From assembly GCA_022825505.1 (NCBI GenBank), contig JAJDWR010000025.1, forward strand, positions 62,001 to 126,000: 64,000 nt of DNA, read 5' to 3'. The DNA is from Gammaproteobacteria bacterium. GTDB taxonomy: Bacteria > Pseudomonadota > Gammaproteobacteria > Steroidobacterales > Rariloculaceae. The position numbers and the translations under genes were made by a program. Shown one piece after another: positions 1 through 8,800 of this stretch; the stretch's first letter is position 1; every line of letters starts with the position of its first letter. Under the pieces are notes generated by a model. That model was not told the origin of the DNA and did no database searches. It worked only from the letters and a program-made list of their open reading frames with translations.

Positions 1-1205
1 ACCACGATCCGCGCGAAGTACTCGCAGTCCTCGAGGCTCTGCCGGATTTCTTTGGTCAGGCCATGGTGAACCTTGCCGATGTCGACGCGATTCCCGGCGA
101 CCTCGCGCTGCTTGCGGGTCGGGATCTGCGTAACGGGGATGCGGACTTTGCCGCGATGCTTGCCGAAGCGCCCCCGGACGATCCGCAACTGCTTGATGCC
201 ATTCGCGGTGCCCGGCAGGCCAACGCCGAACTCCTTGCATGGCTGGAGACGAATTCGGATCGCATGACCGCACCTGCCGGCATCGGCCGCGAAAACTACG
301 ACTGGCTGTTGAAGAATGTCTACCTGTTTCCCTACAACTGGAATGAGCTCAGCACGATCGTGGAGCTGGAAGACAATCGGGTCAGGACGTTCCAGCGGCT
401 GGAAGAGAACAGGAACCGGGCATTGCCGGAAATCCAACCGGTGCAGTCGCAGGAGGAATACAGACAGAGCGTCGCCGCTGCGATAGACGATCTGATGAAC
501 TTCATTCGCGACGAGAATGTTTTCTCCATGCCCGGCTACCTGACGCCAGAGGGCTACTTCGGATCATGGCACGGCTTCGACAGTCCATGGCCGGAGACAC
601 ACGATTACTTCTTCAACTTCTCCCATCGCGAGCCGCGTATGGAGGAAGCCCATGAGATGGTCGGACATCATTTCGATGAGCTTCGCGGGCGAAACAACAC
701 CCACCCGATTCGCCGGGGATGGCGTCCGTACAAGATCGCGACGGCCCGCACGGAAGGCTTCGCGTTCGCCCTGGAGGAGCTGCTGATGCATGCAGGCTAT
801 CTCGATCGCCGCTCGCCCCGGGCGCGCGAGATCGCCTACGAACAGGCGGCGTTCAGGACCGTAAGGGCATTGTCGGATATCTACATGCACGACAATCAAT
901 GGACCCTGCAGGATGCAATGGCCTTCTCCGTGGCGAACGCTCCTCACGGTGAATTGCTGGACGACAGTCCGCACCTGTGGTTCGAAATGGCAACCACGCT
1001 GCGGGGTGTCGGGCATCACATGCTGATGGTCGTGGGAAAGGTGCAGTTCATGAAATTGCTCAGGGACCGCTCGCAGCAACTGGGCGATGAATTCGAGTTG
1101 CAGGCGTTCATGGACGATTTTTTTGATTCCGGGCTGATCCCCATGTCACTGATCCGATGGGAAATGACGGGCATGGACGATGAGATGAGGCGGTTACTGC
1201 AATGA
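1..1205 (+). CDS. DUF885-like protein, C-terminal part (5' end outside window)
   Basis: The reading frame is already open at base 3 and has no stop upstream of the first internal ATG at 63, so the gene most likely begins before the window. About 400 residues are visible, ending in TGA. The motif EAHEMVGHHFDE (around nt 645-680) followed 30-40 residues later by RTEGFAFALEEL resembles the HEA-x-PGHH and EGWALYAEE motifs of the DUF885 family, a group of secreted proteins thought to be zinc peptidase-like. Here the first His of the family motif is displaced, so this is a divergent member. No activity is established from the sequence. It is followed after 43 bp by a lipoprotein gene on the same strand, so the two may be co-transcribed. 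Peptidase-like context (M24 genes nearby) agrees with a role in peptide breakdown, but that is inference. Confidence 0.6.
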   Translation, partial: HDPREVLAVLEALPDFFGQAMVNLADVDAIPGDLALLAGRDLRNGDADFAAMLAEAPPDDPQLLDAIRGARQANAELLAWLETNSDRMTAPAGIGRENYDWLLKNVYLFPYNWNELSTIVELEDNRVRTFQRLEENRNRALPEIQPVQSQEEYRQSVAAAIDDLMNFIRDENVFSMPGYLTPEGYFGSWHGFDSPWPETHDYFFNFSHREPRMEEAHEMVGHHFDELRGRNNTHPIRRGWRPYKIATARTEGFAFALEELLMHAGYLDRRSPRAREIAYEQAAFRTVRALSDIYMHDNQWTLQDAMAFSVANAPHGELLDDSPHLWFEMATTLRGVGHHMLMVVGKVQFMKLLRDRSQQLGDEFELQAFMDDFFDSGLIPMSLIRWEMTGMDDEMRRLLQ

Positions 1206-1248
1206 GAGTTTCGCAGCAGAGAGCAAGGTACACAGGCGAGTCAGGATC

Positions 1249-2178
1249 ATGAAGACTTCTCCACGAGGATTGCTCCTCGCGATCCTGTTGCCGATTCGGT
1301 GGGTGTTGCGTGCGAGATGCGGGCCAGCAGTCATCCTGACACTTTCGCTGGGCGCCTGCGGCAGCCCGGGTGAATCCGGCGACGGCGCACCGTCCGCGTC
1401 GGGATTCGACGAAGTATTTCCGAAGCACATTGACGTATTCGGAGTCTCCGTCCGGGGCACGGCGGGAACGCCCGACGCCAAGATGTTGCACGCCGCAAAC
1501 GTGTTGGCGGAGTACCTGGACAACGACGCCGACGGAAATCCCGACGACTCATTGGTCGTGCAGACGCTGCAGGCAAACAATGCGACGCTGATCATGACCA
1601 TCGACTTTGCGGAACTCGAGGCAGTCGTTTCGGAAATCGACCTCGATGCCATGTCGGGGAGTGTGCTGCAGGACCTGAACGCCTGGGAAACGCGTCCCGG
1701 CGGTGCTGCCAACGGCGAATTCGATGCAGCCTTTGAGGAAGTCCTGCACCTCATTACCCATGGCGGTTATGCGCGTGCGTATCCCGACGATTTTGGCGAA
1801 TTCCCCGGAACCACCCTGGCCAATGCAATGGACAAGGCGCGCGGTGGCCGGTTCATGCAGATACCTGATCGTTACCCTGAAGGCGCCTGGTACACCTACG
1901 ACGACCAGACCTGCGACTATGGTTGCATGGCGGCCGAGTACATCTACTGGGGCCTTACCTCGCTGCTCGGCGCTCAGGACTTTCCCGGCCGCCTCGAGCG
2001 GATCGACAACGAGTGGCGGCTCAACACGCCGGAGCTTTTCGAACAGGGCGATCCCGATCTGTTCGCATTGCTGACCAGCCCCGACTATGCGCTGCCCACT
2101 CGGCTGCCCACCGGCAACTACACGGCCCTGGATTTGGCGTTCTCCGGCGAAGATGCACCCGCAGGAAACGCACCCTGA
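1249..2178 (+). CDS. Putative lipoprotein of unrecognised family with E-x3-H motif
   Basis: A 309-residue protein with a hydrophobic N-terminus ending in a lipobox (LSLGAC, Cys37), followed by a Gly/Ser/Asp-rich linker, so probably an outer-membrane lipoprotein. A GTG at 1303 could be an alternative start still giving a lipoprotein signal. I do not recognise the family. The segment EEVLHLITHGGY (E163, H167) followed by AYPD, and later EYIYWGLT, recur in the secreted protein at 60779-61669 in the same order, so the two are homologues. Conserved Glu and His could bind a metal, but no classical HExxH motif exists. Six or more Cys/Asp-rich turns such as LDNDADGNPDD look like a Ca2+-binding loop (residues about 90-100). 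Tail-to-tail with the M24 gene at 2255, 76 bp apart. Confidence 0.6.
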   Translation: MKTSPRGLLLAILLPIRWVLRARCGPAVILTLSLGACGSPGESGDGAPSASGFDEVFPKHIDVFGVSVRGTAGTPDAKMLHAANVLAEYLDNDADGNPDDSLVVQTLQANNATLIMTIDFAELEAVVSEIDLDAMSGSVLQDLNAWETRPGGAANGEFDAAFEEVLHLITHGGYARAYPDDFGEFPGTTLANAMDKARGGRFMQIPDRYPEGAWYTYDDQTCDYGCMAAEYIYWGLTSLLGAQDFPGRLERIDNEWRLNTPELFEQGDPDLFALLTSPDYALPTRLPTGNYTALDLAFSGEDAPAGNAP

Positions 2179-2254
2179 AACTGCGGTGCCCGGTACGGCA
2201 AGCGCGGCGGCTTTTTACAGGCCACCATCGCCCGGGCTCCAGGCCGGGAATCTG

Positions 2255-3697
2255 CTACCGAATCTCCAGAATCCGCTCATTCGGGGGATGCAGGTACTCC
2301 ACACCGCGGCTGGTGATCAGGTGATTCCCCTCGATATTTATGGACACGGGCAGGCCCGGCCGCTCCGTCAGCTGCGAGTGCACCATGTACTCGAATGAGA
2401 AGAACGTGTTCTCCTGCAGCATGAGGTCGAAGCGGTCCTTGCGGAACGGCGCCACGGACGCGCCGACCGTGACCAGGCTGCCGCCGTTGTTGCCCATCGC
2501 GTGCAGGTCGATGGAAAAGCCCGGCGCATCGGTATCGGCCAGGGCATTCTGAATGATGATGTAGTCTTCGGTTCCGATATCGATGAAGGGTGTATAGAGG
2601 TATCCCTCCGCCTCGAGTGCCGCCACCAGTGCATCCAGCGTCTGCTCTGCCGTACGTCCCGCGCGGATGTGCGGCCGCATGATGCCGTGGGCCCTGATCG
2701 CGCGGTCGAACGCCCGCTTTATGCTCTGGGGAACTTCGTCTTCACCCTCGCGAAACACGTAGGCGTTGCGCTTGTAGTCCGTCGTGAAATACTCCAGATG
2801 GCGAACGGAAATGTCGTAGGTCATGAAGTCGCCGCGCTGAATCACGTGCCTCGGATCATGGATCCGCCAGCGCACGTCGGGCGGTTCGGCGGTATCGGAA
2901 ACCGCCGAATACAGGATACGGGGCAATGGAATGTAGCCGTCGACACCGAATGACATGCCAAGTCGTTCCTGCTCCTCCACGACCCATCGCCCGACATCTT
3001 CGAGCGTGGTCACTCCTGGCGTGATCACTTCCCGGCTCAGGGCGCGGATCAGGAGCTGGCGATGAATCTCCAGCGCCTTGGCAAACTCGACGATTTCGCT
3101 TTGCGTGCGCCGCGAACGAAAGTCGGTGATCAGGTGTTCGGCCGACACGAACCGGCGCGCGTACTCTTCGCCAAGCACGCGCTCCAGTTTCAGGTACTGC
3201 GAATGCGACATGCCGTCCGCGATCGCCAGCCAGTCGGACGAATTGATCGCAATGGTTTCTGGATCGCGCTCGGCAACGTATTGCCGAAGTTCATCGTAGA
3301 CGCTGTCGTCGACGATGCCGTAGTCGTAGCCTTCGATGGCGCGGCTGATTTCGTCCGAACCGAAATGATCGAAGAGGTCCGGATGGCCGCCGCTGCCGAA
3401 CAGGGCCCGCTCGATACGGCCCGTACCCGGGTCGGAGAAGATCGCGTAGCCCCAGACCGGCCCGAAATGCAGCTGCATCGGATCTGGGTCGCCTGAGCGG
3501 ATGACGTTGATCCACATGTCCACGTCGTTGTCGCGCATGGCGCCTGGCAGGACCACGTCGAGCTTCTCGCGCCGGATCAGGTGCAGGATTTCGGATTTGG
3601 CCTCCAGAGATTGCCCAACCGGGTCGGCGGCAACGGCAGCATGACACTGGAAGCATGTAATGATCGCGATGGCCGCGAGGTGGTTCATCTTGTTCAT
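2255..3697 (-). CDS. Secreted M24-family metallopeptidase (Xaa-Pro aminopeptidase-like)
   Basis: A 480-residue protein with a Sec signal peptide (hydrophobic residues about 5-23). I chose the ATG at 3697 because AAGAGG lies 8 bp upstream and the signal peptide starts there; the frame stays open far upstream only as a shadow of the TonB receptor gene. The C-terminal pita-bread domain carries all five ligands expected for the dinuclear metal site of M24 peptidases: D295, D307, H399 (DLHAMGN), E436 (FEYMVH) and E467 (GVEYL). The N-terminal half has the creatinase-like region with the MR-x3-VDMWI motif. M24 enzymes of this layout remove N-terminal residues next to proline or hydrolyse related amides. 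Two paralogues occur at 6405 and 15540. The gene is divergent from the TonB receptor at 4103, sharing a 405-bp intergenic region with a candidate operator. Expected location: periplasm. Confidence 0.85.
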   Translation of the reverse strand: MNKMNHLAAIAIITCFQCHAAVAADPVGQSLEAKSEILHLIRREKLDVVLPGAMRDNDVDMWINVIRSGDPDPMQLHFGPVWGYAIFSDPGTGRIERALFGSGGHPDLFDHFGSDEISRAIEGYDYGIVDDSVYDELRQYVAERDPETIAINSSDWLAIADGMSHSQYLKLERVLGEEYARRFVSAEHLITDFRSRRTQSEIVEFAKALEIHRQLLIRALSREVITPGVTTLEDVGRWVVEEQERLGMSFGVDGYIPLPRILYSAVSDTAEPPDVRWRIHDPRHVIQRGDFMTYDISVRHLEYFTTDYKRNAYVFREGEDEVPQSIKRAFDRAIRAHGIMRPHIRAGRTAEQTLDALVAALEAEGYLYTPFIDIGTEDYIIIQNALADTDAPGFSIDLHAMGNNGGSLVTVGASVAPFRKDRFDLMLQENTFFSFEYMVHSQLTERPGLPVSINIEGNHLITSRGVEYLHPPNERILEIR

Positions 3698-4102
3698 GGC
3701 GATTACCTCTTGCGTCCGGGTCCATTGCAGAAAGGATTGCACAAGCTCGATTTGACGAGTTTCAACACCCTGCGAGGGGCGCTGGCAAATTTTTTCTGCA
3801 ATGACATGGGCGTGACGGTTGTACACGGCGGAAAATCTTACCCTTCGCCGAACTTCAGTCCAACTTTCCAGACCCGGACTCGCCAAGCGGGACAGCTCAT
3901 TCGGGACTGCTGCAACGCGCCCGAAACGCCTTCGCTGCCTGCCATCGCTGGCCCCTTTTGTGGCGACATCGCAACAAGAATATCGTATAAAATCGGTTGA
4001 ATATCGTATACAATCTGTTGGTGAAGCGATCCGGCTCGGCCTTGCTGGAGCCGGTACCGTTGCAAGCCAGATTATGACAATCCGCTGCGAGGGGAGAAAA
4101 CA
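3698..4102. other. Divergent intergenic region (405 bp) between M24 gene and TonB receptor
   Basis: No convincing gene is present; the small frames here have no ribosome site or domain. The half near the TonB gene is AT-rich and contains two copies of a 16-bp motif (3979-3994 and 4000-4015). A sigma70-like promoter can be drawn for the TonB gene: GCGACA at 3963-3968, 17-bp spacer, TATAAA at 3986-3991, so the first motif copy overlaps the -10 element and the second lies just downstream. The half near the M24 gene shows no obvious promoter beyond the ribosome site. Confidence 0.5.
3979..4015 (+). promoter_or_regulatory. Candidate FadR-type operator, two direct copies
   Basis: AATATCGTATAAAATC at 3979-3994 is repeated as AATATCGTATACAATC at 4000-4015: 15 of 16 bases identical, 21 bp apart, i.e. 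two helical turns on the same DNA face. The second copy holds TCGTATACAA, which fits the published FadR-subfamily GntR consensus (T-N-GT-x-x-AC-N-A). The first copy overlaps a probable -10 element of the receptor gene, which suggests repression. Similar sites occur near 10244, 19815 and 59697. Confidence 0.6.
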
Positions 4103-6424
4103 ATGAAGCGACACGCAATCAAGGTCTTTTCCCGGCTGACGCTGTTGACAAGCGCCGTTGCGCTTGGCTCCGGAATCGCGTTCGGCCAGGAAGAGGAAGG
4201 CGGCCAGGCCGTTCTCGAAGAAATCATTGTCACCGCCGAGAGGCGGGAGCAGGCCCTGAGCGATGTGCCCATGGCCATCGCGGCCTTCGGGCAGGAAACG
4301 ATCGAGGCTCGCGGCTACACCAACCTGGAGAGTTTTTTCCGGCAGGTTCCGTCGGTTTCGCTGCTGGACGGCGGAGCGCAGCGCAAACAGGTGATTATCC
4401 GCGGCATCGCCATTGACGCAGGCGTGCGGGCCGGGGGCCTGAGTTCCTCCTACGTGGACGAAACCCTGGTCACGGGCGGCAGTTTCCCTCTCGACCCGCG
4501 CATGTTCGACATGGAGCGAGTCGAGGTGCTCAAGGGTCCCCAGGGCACGCTGTACGGCGGCGGCTCCATTTCCGGTTCGGTGCGCTATATCACGAACAAG
4601 CCGAATTCCGAGGAATTCCAGGCCAATGTCGCATTTGACACATCCAAGACCCAGGGCGCGAAGCAAGGCTACTCGTTCGACGCGATGGTCAATATACCCC
4701 TGGTAGAGAACGTATTGGCATTCCGGGGCGTTGTATTCTCCGCTGACAACGCCGGCTACTACGATAATCCGTACCTGGGCATGACCAGCCAGGGACAGTT
4801 CGACCAGCGGGGGGGCCGGTTGATGTTGCAGTGGACGCCCTCCGACACGTTCACGGCGACCGGCACCTATTTCATGGACGAGACCTTCCAGGACGGCTGG
4901 TACCGGGCCACCGGCGAGGATTGGGCGGCGCGGCAACAAAACAACCGCCTGCAGGAGGTTCTTACGGCCGAGGCCGACATACTGGCCCTCAACCTGGATT
5001 GGGATGTCGGCTGGGCGACCATCACGTCCGCAACCGCGATTCTCGACTTCTACAGCTATCGCAAGGTTGACAGGACGTTTCTCGGGATCGACCAGTTTTG
5101 GGACGACGCGCGGCTGACGGTGCTCGACGATACCTGGGACGAAACCCTTTCCGAAGAGTTGCGTATCGTGTCCGCTCCCGACCAGTTCGGGAACTTCGAC
5201 TGGATCGCCGGGATCTTCTACTCGGACTTCGACCCTTACGTTGAAGTCGGAGACTACATCGGAATCGGCGACCGCTACGACCAGAACAATGCCGGCGACC
5301 GTTTCGTGGCAGCGGCCCCTCATCAAGAATATGTGACTCCGTTTCCCGAGGGTTACGTCTCCCCGTTCGGACTGCCCGAAGTCCCTGGCACCTATCCCGA
5401 CATGATCTATCGGGAAATATCGGAACACCCCCAAAAACAGGTGGCGTTCTTCGGAGAGTTGACCTACAACTTCACCGACGATTTTTCGGCGACGGTCGGG
5501 GTGCGCGATACAAGCACTACCACGAGCGGCTCCTTCGTAAACCAGGTTGCCGATGCCTGGCCCGATCCTGTCTTTACCGAGACGGTTGTCTTTCCGGAGT
5601 ACACGGAACCGCATACCAACTACATGTTGAACCTGGTGTACAACGTCAACGATGACGTCATGATATTCGGTCGTGCCGCGGAGGGGTTCCGGGTCGGAAC
5701 CGGCGGAGCCAACCCGGTCGTCCAGCCCAGTTGTCAGGAACTGGCCAGGCAAGTGCTGGGGTTCACGCCGGGCCCGGTCGCCTCGGACTCCATGTGGGCC
5801 TATGAAGTGGGCACCAAGATGACGCTGGCCGACGGCCGCATGGTGGTCAATGCGGGACTCTACCGGAACGAGTGGACGGACCTTCAGGTCCGGGTCAGAC
5901 TGCAGGGTGACGCAACCTGCAGCATCAGCTTCCCGCAGAACCTCGCGGCGGCGACCGGGAATGGCGGCGAATTCACGCTGGATTACCTGGTTTCCGATCG
6001 ATTGCAGGTCGGACTTTCCGGAAGCTTTGTCGACTTTACGGTCGATGCCGGCGCCGAGTTCCTGGGCGCGAACGTCGGCGACCGTTTGCCGAGTCATCCG
6101 GACCTTACGCTGAGCGGCAACTTCGACTACAGCTTCCCATTCGTCGCGGGCTGGGAGGGATTTGCCAGAGGCGAAATGAACTACATCGGCGAAATGGTCG
6201 GGGATTTTGTCGGTCCCGGCGCCGACCGCATTGACTTCGGAAAATATACCGTTGCCAATCTCCGGGTGGGCGCAACCGACGGCCGATGGGAATGGACGCT
6301 GTACGCCAACAACCTGTTCAACTCGGACGGATTGACATTCCAGTTCAGGGACAGGAGAAATCGAGTCGAATCCCTCGTGATCCGGCCGTTTACGCTCGGC
6401 GTCAATGTCCGCACGCGATTTTAG
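4103..6424 (+). CDS. TonB-dependent outer-membrane receptor
   Basis: A 773-residue receptor. Signal peptide at residues 1-29, then a TonB box-like segment EEIIVTAERR, a plug domain (about residues 40-165, with MERVEVLKGPQGTLYGGG and GSVRYITNKP), and a 22-strand-type barrel ending in Phe (VRTRF), as expected for insertion by the Bam machinery. The ATG at 4103 is preceded by GAGGGG. Substrate cannot be read from the sequence; its neighbours (M24 peptidases, prolidase-like amidohydrolase, JmjC protein) suggest peptides or modified amino acids. It overlaps the next gene by 20 bp, so translation is probably coupled. Preceded by a duplicated candidate FadR-type operator. It is related to, but clearly more distant than, the tandem pair at 10307 and 12789. 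Confidence 0.93.
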   Translation: MKRHAIKVFSRLTLLTSAVALGSGIAFGQEEEGGQAVLEEIIVTAERREQALSDVPMAIAAFGQETIEARGYTNLESFFRQVPSVSLLDGGAQRKQVIIRGIAIDAGVRAGGLSSSYVDETLVTGGSFPLDPRMFDMERVEVLKGPQGTLYGGGSISGSVRYITNKPNSEEFQANVAFDTSKTQGAKQGYSFDAMVNIPLVENVLAFRGVVFSADNAGYYDNPYLGMTSQGQFDQRGGRLMLQWTPSDTFTATGTYFMDETFQDGWYRATGEDWAARQQNNRLQEVLTAEADILALNLDWDVGWATITSATAILDFYSYRKVDRTFLGIDQFWDDARLTVLDDTWDETLSEELRIVSAPDQFGNFDWIAGIFYSDFDPYVEVGDYIGIGDRYDQNNAGDRFVAAAPHQEYVTPFPEGYVSPFGLPEVPGTYPDMIYREISEHPQKQVAFFGELTYNFTDDFSATVGVRDTSTTTSGSFVNQVADAWPDPVFTETVVFPEYTEPHTNYMLNLVYNVNDDVMIFGRAAEGFRVGTGGANPVVQPSCQELARQVLGFTPGPVASDSMWAYEVGTKMTLADGRMVVNAGLYRNEWTDLQVRVRLQGDATCSISFPQNLAAATGNGGEFTLDYLVSDRLQVGLSGSFVDFTVDAGAEFLGANVGDRLPSHPDLTLSGNFDYSFPFVAGWEGFARGEMNYIGEMVGDFVGPGADRIDFGKYTVANLRVGATDGRWEWTLYANNLFNSDGLTFQFRDRRNRVESLVIRPFTLGVNVRTRF

Positions 6425-7925
6425 CCCTTGCTGGGACGTCAGTAGGCGAAGGGCAGGCGTAACCGCCTTTTCGGCGGTCGATGCGAAAGCCCGCCCCGCC
6501 CGATTCAATTTCGGGCGGTGGGCGATCGCATTGGCCGCCGTTTTCTTTGCCGCGGCACCGGCTTCACCACAGGGGCTGATTCCCGTTCCTTATGCCGGCG
6601 ACGACATGGTTCCGCGGCCGGACGTGGACGTCTGGTTGCGGCTGATCCGCAACGACAAGCTCGATCTCATTCTTCCGAGCGCCATGCGGGAACACGGGAT
6701 CGACATGTGGATTCACGTGGCCCGCGCCGGCGATCCGGACCCGTTGGCATATGAACTGGGCATCACGGATGGCTACCTGGTCTTTACCGACACAGGCGAC
6801 CGGATAGAGCGGGCCGCATTCGCCGGCGTGTTCGGCGGCACCGGCGCCATCGAAAACCTCGATGTCATGGCATCTCCCGAGCTGGCCCAGGCCATCACCG
6901 GATACGAATACGGCGATGTCGATTTCTCGGTCTACGACGAGATTCGCGACTATGTCGCCGGTCACGACCCCGACACGATCGGAGTCAATTTCTCGGAATG
7001 GCTGGCGGTTGCCGACGGTATTTCGCACACGCAGTACCAGAAACTCGAGCGGATTCTCGGGCCGGAACTCTCGTCAAGAATTGTCTCTGCCGAGTACCTC
7101 ATCACCGACTTCCGATCGCGCCGGCTGTCCCTGGAAGTTGCGGTGCAGGCCATGCTGCTGGAGATGGCGCGCCAGAACGCCATGACCGGGCTGGCCAGTA
7201 TCGTGCCGGGCGAAACGACCATCGGGGACGTGGGCGGCCATATCCGCATTTACTATTCCGCGGTATCGGAACGTATTCGCGAGCCTTATGCAACGGGCTG
7301 GATCAGCCATCCGCAATACGTGCTGCAGCGCGGCGACCTGTTCGCCTGGAACGGCGGCGCCGACCATTTCCTGGATTTCGGCTTCTCCTCCTTCGGCGTG
7401 GACACGAAAGTGCATGCCTACATCCTCCGCGAGGGCGAGACCGGGGTACCGGAAAGCCTGCAGCGGGTCTGGGACTACGGCAAGCAGGCCCAGGGCATCA
7501 TCCGGGACAACGTCCGGGTGGGGATGACGTCGGGCGAGGCGCTGAACCGGATCGTTGCCGCGCTGGAGCAGGAAGGCTACATCTACACGCCCTTCCCGGA
7601 CGATCCCGCGACCGATTACCGCATGATCCAGGAGTACCTCGGGGACAGTGACAGCCCGGGTTTTTACATCGATCTGCACGCCATGGGCAACAATGGTGGA
7701 GACCTCGTCACGCTCGGGCCGTCGATCGCACCCTTCCGCCGCGATCGCGACCCCTTCATCATGCATCCGAATCATATCTTCGCCTTCGAGTACGCGGTTC
7801 ACCTGAACATTCCCGAGCGGCCCGGCTACCCGCTCACCATCAACTTCTCCAATCCGCAGGTGCTGACCACGAACGGCGTAGAATGGATTCAGGATCCGAA
7901 CTACGGGATTTACCTGATTCACTGA
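6405..7925 (+). CDS. Secreted M24-family protein, altered metal site
   Basis: A 506-residue paralogue of the M24 genes at 2255 and 15540. ATG 6405 is the only start codon ahead of the signal sequence (hydrophobic part about residues 40-58), which leaves a 35-residue N-terminal extension and a 20-bp overlap with the TonB gene. The MREHGIDMWIHV creatinase-like motif is present. Of the five M24 ligands, D333 (GVDTK), the His in DLHAMGN and both Glu (FEYAVH, GVEW) are present. In direct alignment with the 2255 protein the first Asp is Asn316 (AWNGG), although Asp324 of a nearby DFG could take its place with changed spacing. Activity is therefore uncertain. A short inverted repeat (ACCGCC/GGCGGT) lies at about 6462-6478 near the start of the gene. 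Followed by the JmjC gene after 23 bp; likely one operon. Confidence 0.8.
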   Translation: MSARDFSPCWDVSRRRAGVTAFSAVDAKARPARFNFGRWAIALAAVFFAAAPASPQGLIPVPYAGDDMVPRPDVDVWLRLIRNDKLDLILPSAMREHGIDMWIHVARAGDPDPLAYELGITDGYLVFTDTGDRIERAAFAGVFGGTGAIENLDVMASPELAQAITGYEYGDVDFSVYDEIRDYVAGHDPDTIGVNFSEWLAVADGISHTQYQKLERILGPELSSRIVSAEYLITDFRSRRLSLEVAVQAMLLEMARQNAMTGLASIVPGETTIGDVGGHIRIYYSAVSERIREPYATGWISHPQYVLQRGDLFAWNGGADHFLDFGFSSFGVDTKVHAYILREGETGVPESLQRVWDYGKQAQGIIRDNVRVGMTSGEALNRIVAALEQEGYIYTPFPDDPATDYRMIQEYLGDSDSPGFYIDLHAMGNNGGDLVTLGPSIAPFRRDRDPFIMHPNHIFAFEYAVHLNIPERPGYPLTINFSNPQVLTTNGVEWIQDPNYGIYLIH

Positions 7926-7948
7926 ACCGCGAATTCCAGGAGGAAGCT

Positions 7949-8797
7949 GTGGCTGTTTCTGTCGAACATGGATCGATGGCCTCCGCGCCGACACGCGGCT
8001 CGAACCCATACTTCGATCTGAACGGTCTGTTGGAACTCTCCGGCAAGGGCACGGCGCGTGCCCTCTACGAACGCAAGCCCTTCAAGTTTCGCCACGAATT
8101 CGCCGCGAATGCCTGGTTCTCGCGGGACCGGATTCTGGATCTGGCCGATGCGCTGCCGGAATCGAGCGTCGAGTACAACCTGGCGGATATTCCGGTGAGC
8201 CAGCCGGTCACGACGATGCCCCACAGCGGCCTTTCCCTCAAGGAAACGATCAGAAACATTGAGACTTGCGGGTCCTGGGTGTTGCTCAAGAGCGTCGAAC
8301 AACACGGGGACTATGCCCAACTGCTGGATAGCTGCCTGGAAGAGATCGGCAATGAACTTGGCCTCCGTGTCGAGGAGATGCTTTCACCGAGGAGTTTTCT
8401 GTTTCTTACCTCTTCCGGGGGCGTCACACCGTTTCACTTCGATCCGGAACACAACTTCCTGTTGCAGATCGAGGGCCGCAAGAAAATCCAGATTTTCGAA
8501 CCATTCGACAGCACCATCGTGAACGATCGGCAGATGCAGGATTTCGTGGCCGGAGCGCATCGAAACCTCCCCTTCAGGGAGTCGGTTGCCGAGCGCGGAG
8601 AGTGGTTCGACTTCAGCGCCGGTGAAGGCGTCTACATTCCGTTCCTGGCGCCGCACTGGGTCAAGAACACCGGGTCCGTCTCCGTCTCCTTCAGCATCAG
8701 CTTCGAGACGGCAAAGACCAAACAAAGGCTGTCATCGTATCGACGTGACCACACTGACGGTCCCGAAACCCTATTCAATGAACAAGGGCAGGCCTGA
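7949..8797 (+). CDS. JmjC/cupin-type Fe(II)/2-oxoglutarate oxygenase-like protein
   Basis: A 282-residue cytoplasmic protein. I chose the GTG at 7949 because AGGAGG ends 5 bp upstream (7938-7943) and this avoids a 43-bp overlap with the M24 gene. The facial triad of JmjC/cupin_8 oxygenases is visible: H163 and D165 in PFHFDPEHN, and H236 in APHWVKN; a Lys/Arg patch (GRKKIQIF) follows the first strand as in 2-oxoglutarate-binding members. Known relatives hydroxylate protein side chains (Asn, Arg, His), but many bacterial ones have no known substrate. Lying between a secreted peptidase and an amidohydrolase (3-bp gap) in a receptor operon, it may modify a peptide or small metabolite; that is inference. 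Confidence 0.75.
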   Translation: MAVSVEHGSMASAPTRGSNPYFDLNGLLELSGKGTARALYERKPFKFRHEFAANAWFSRDRILDLADALPESSVEYNLADIPVSQPVTTMPHSGLSLKETIRNIETCGSWVLLKSVEQHGDYAQLLDSCLEEIGNELGLRVEEMLSPRSFLFLTSSGGVTPFHFDPEHNFLLQIEGRKKIQIFEPFDSTIVNDRQMQDFVAGAHRNLPFRESVAERGEWFDFSAGEGVYIPFLAPHWVKNTGSVSVSFSISFETAKTKQRLSSYRRDHTDGPETLFNEQGQA

Positions 8798-8800
8798 ACC

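Noticed and set aside
2179..2254. Possible terminator (short GC repeat followed by TTTTT) between convergent genes
   Set aside because: The stem is only about 4 bp, too weak to support.
3698..6508. Long minus-strand frame continuing the M24 gene through the TonB receptor (total 1417 codons)
   Set aside because: It is antisense to a well-supported receptor gene and has no domain upstream of 3697; the M24 signal peptide and ribosome site fix the start at 3697.
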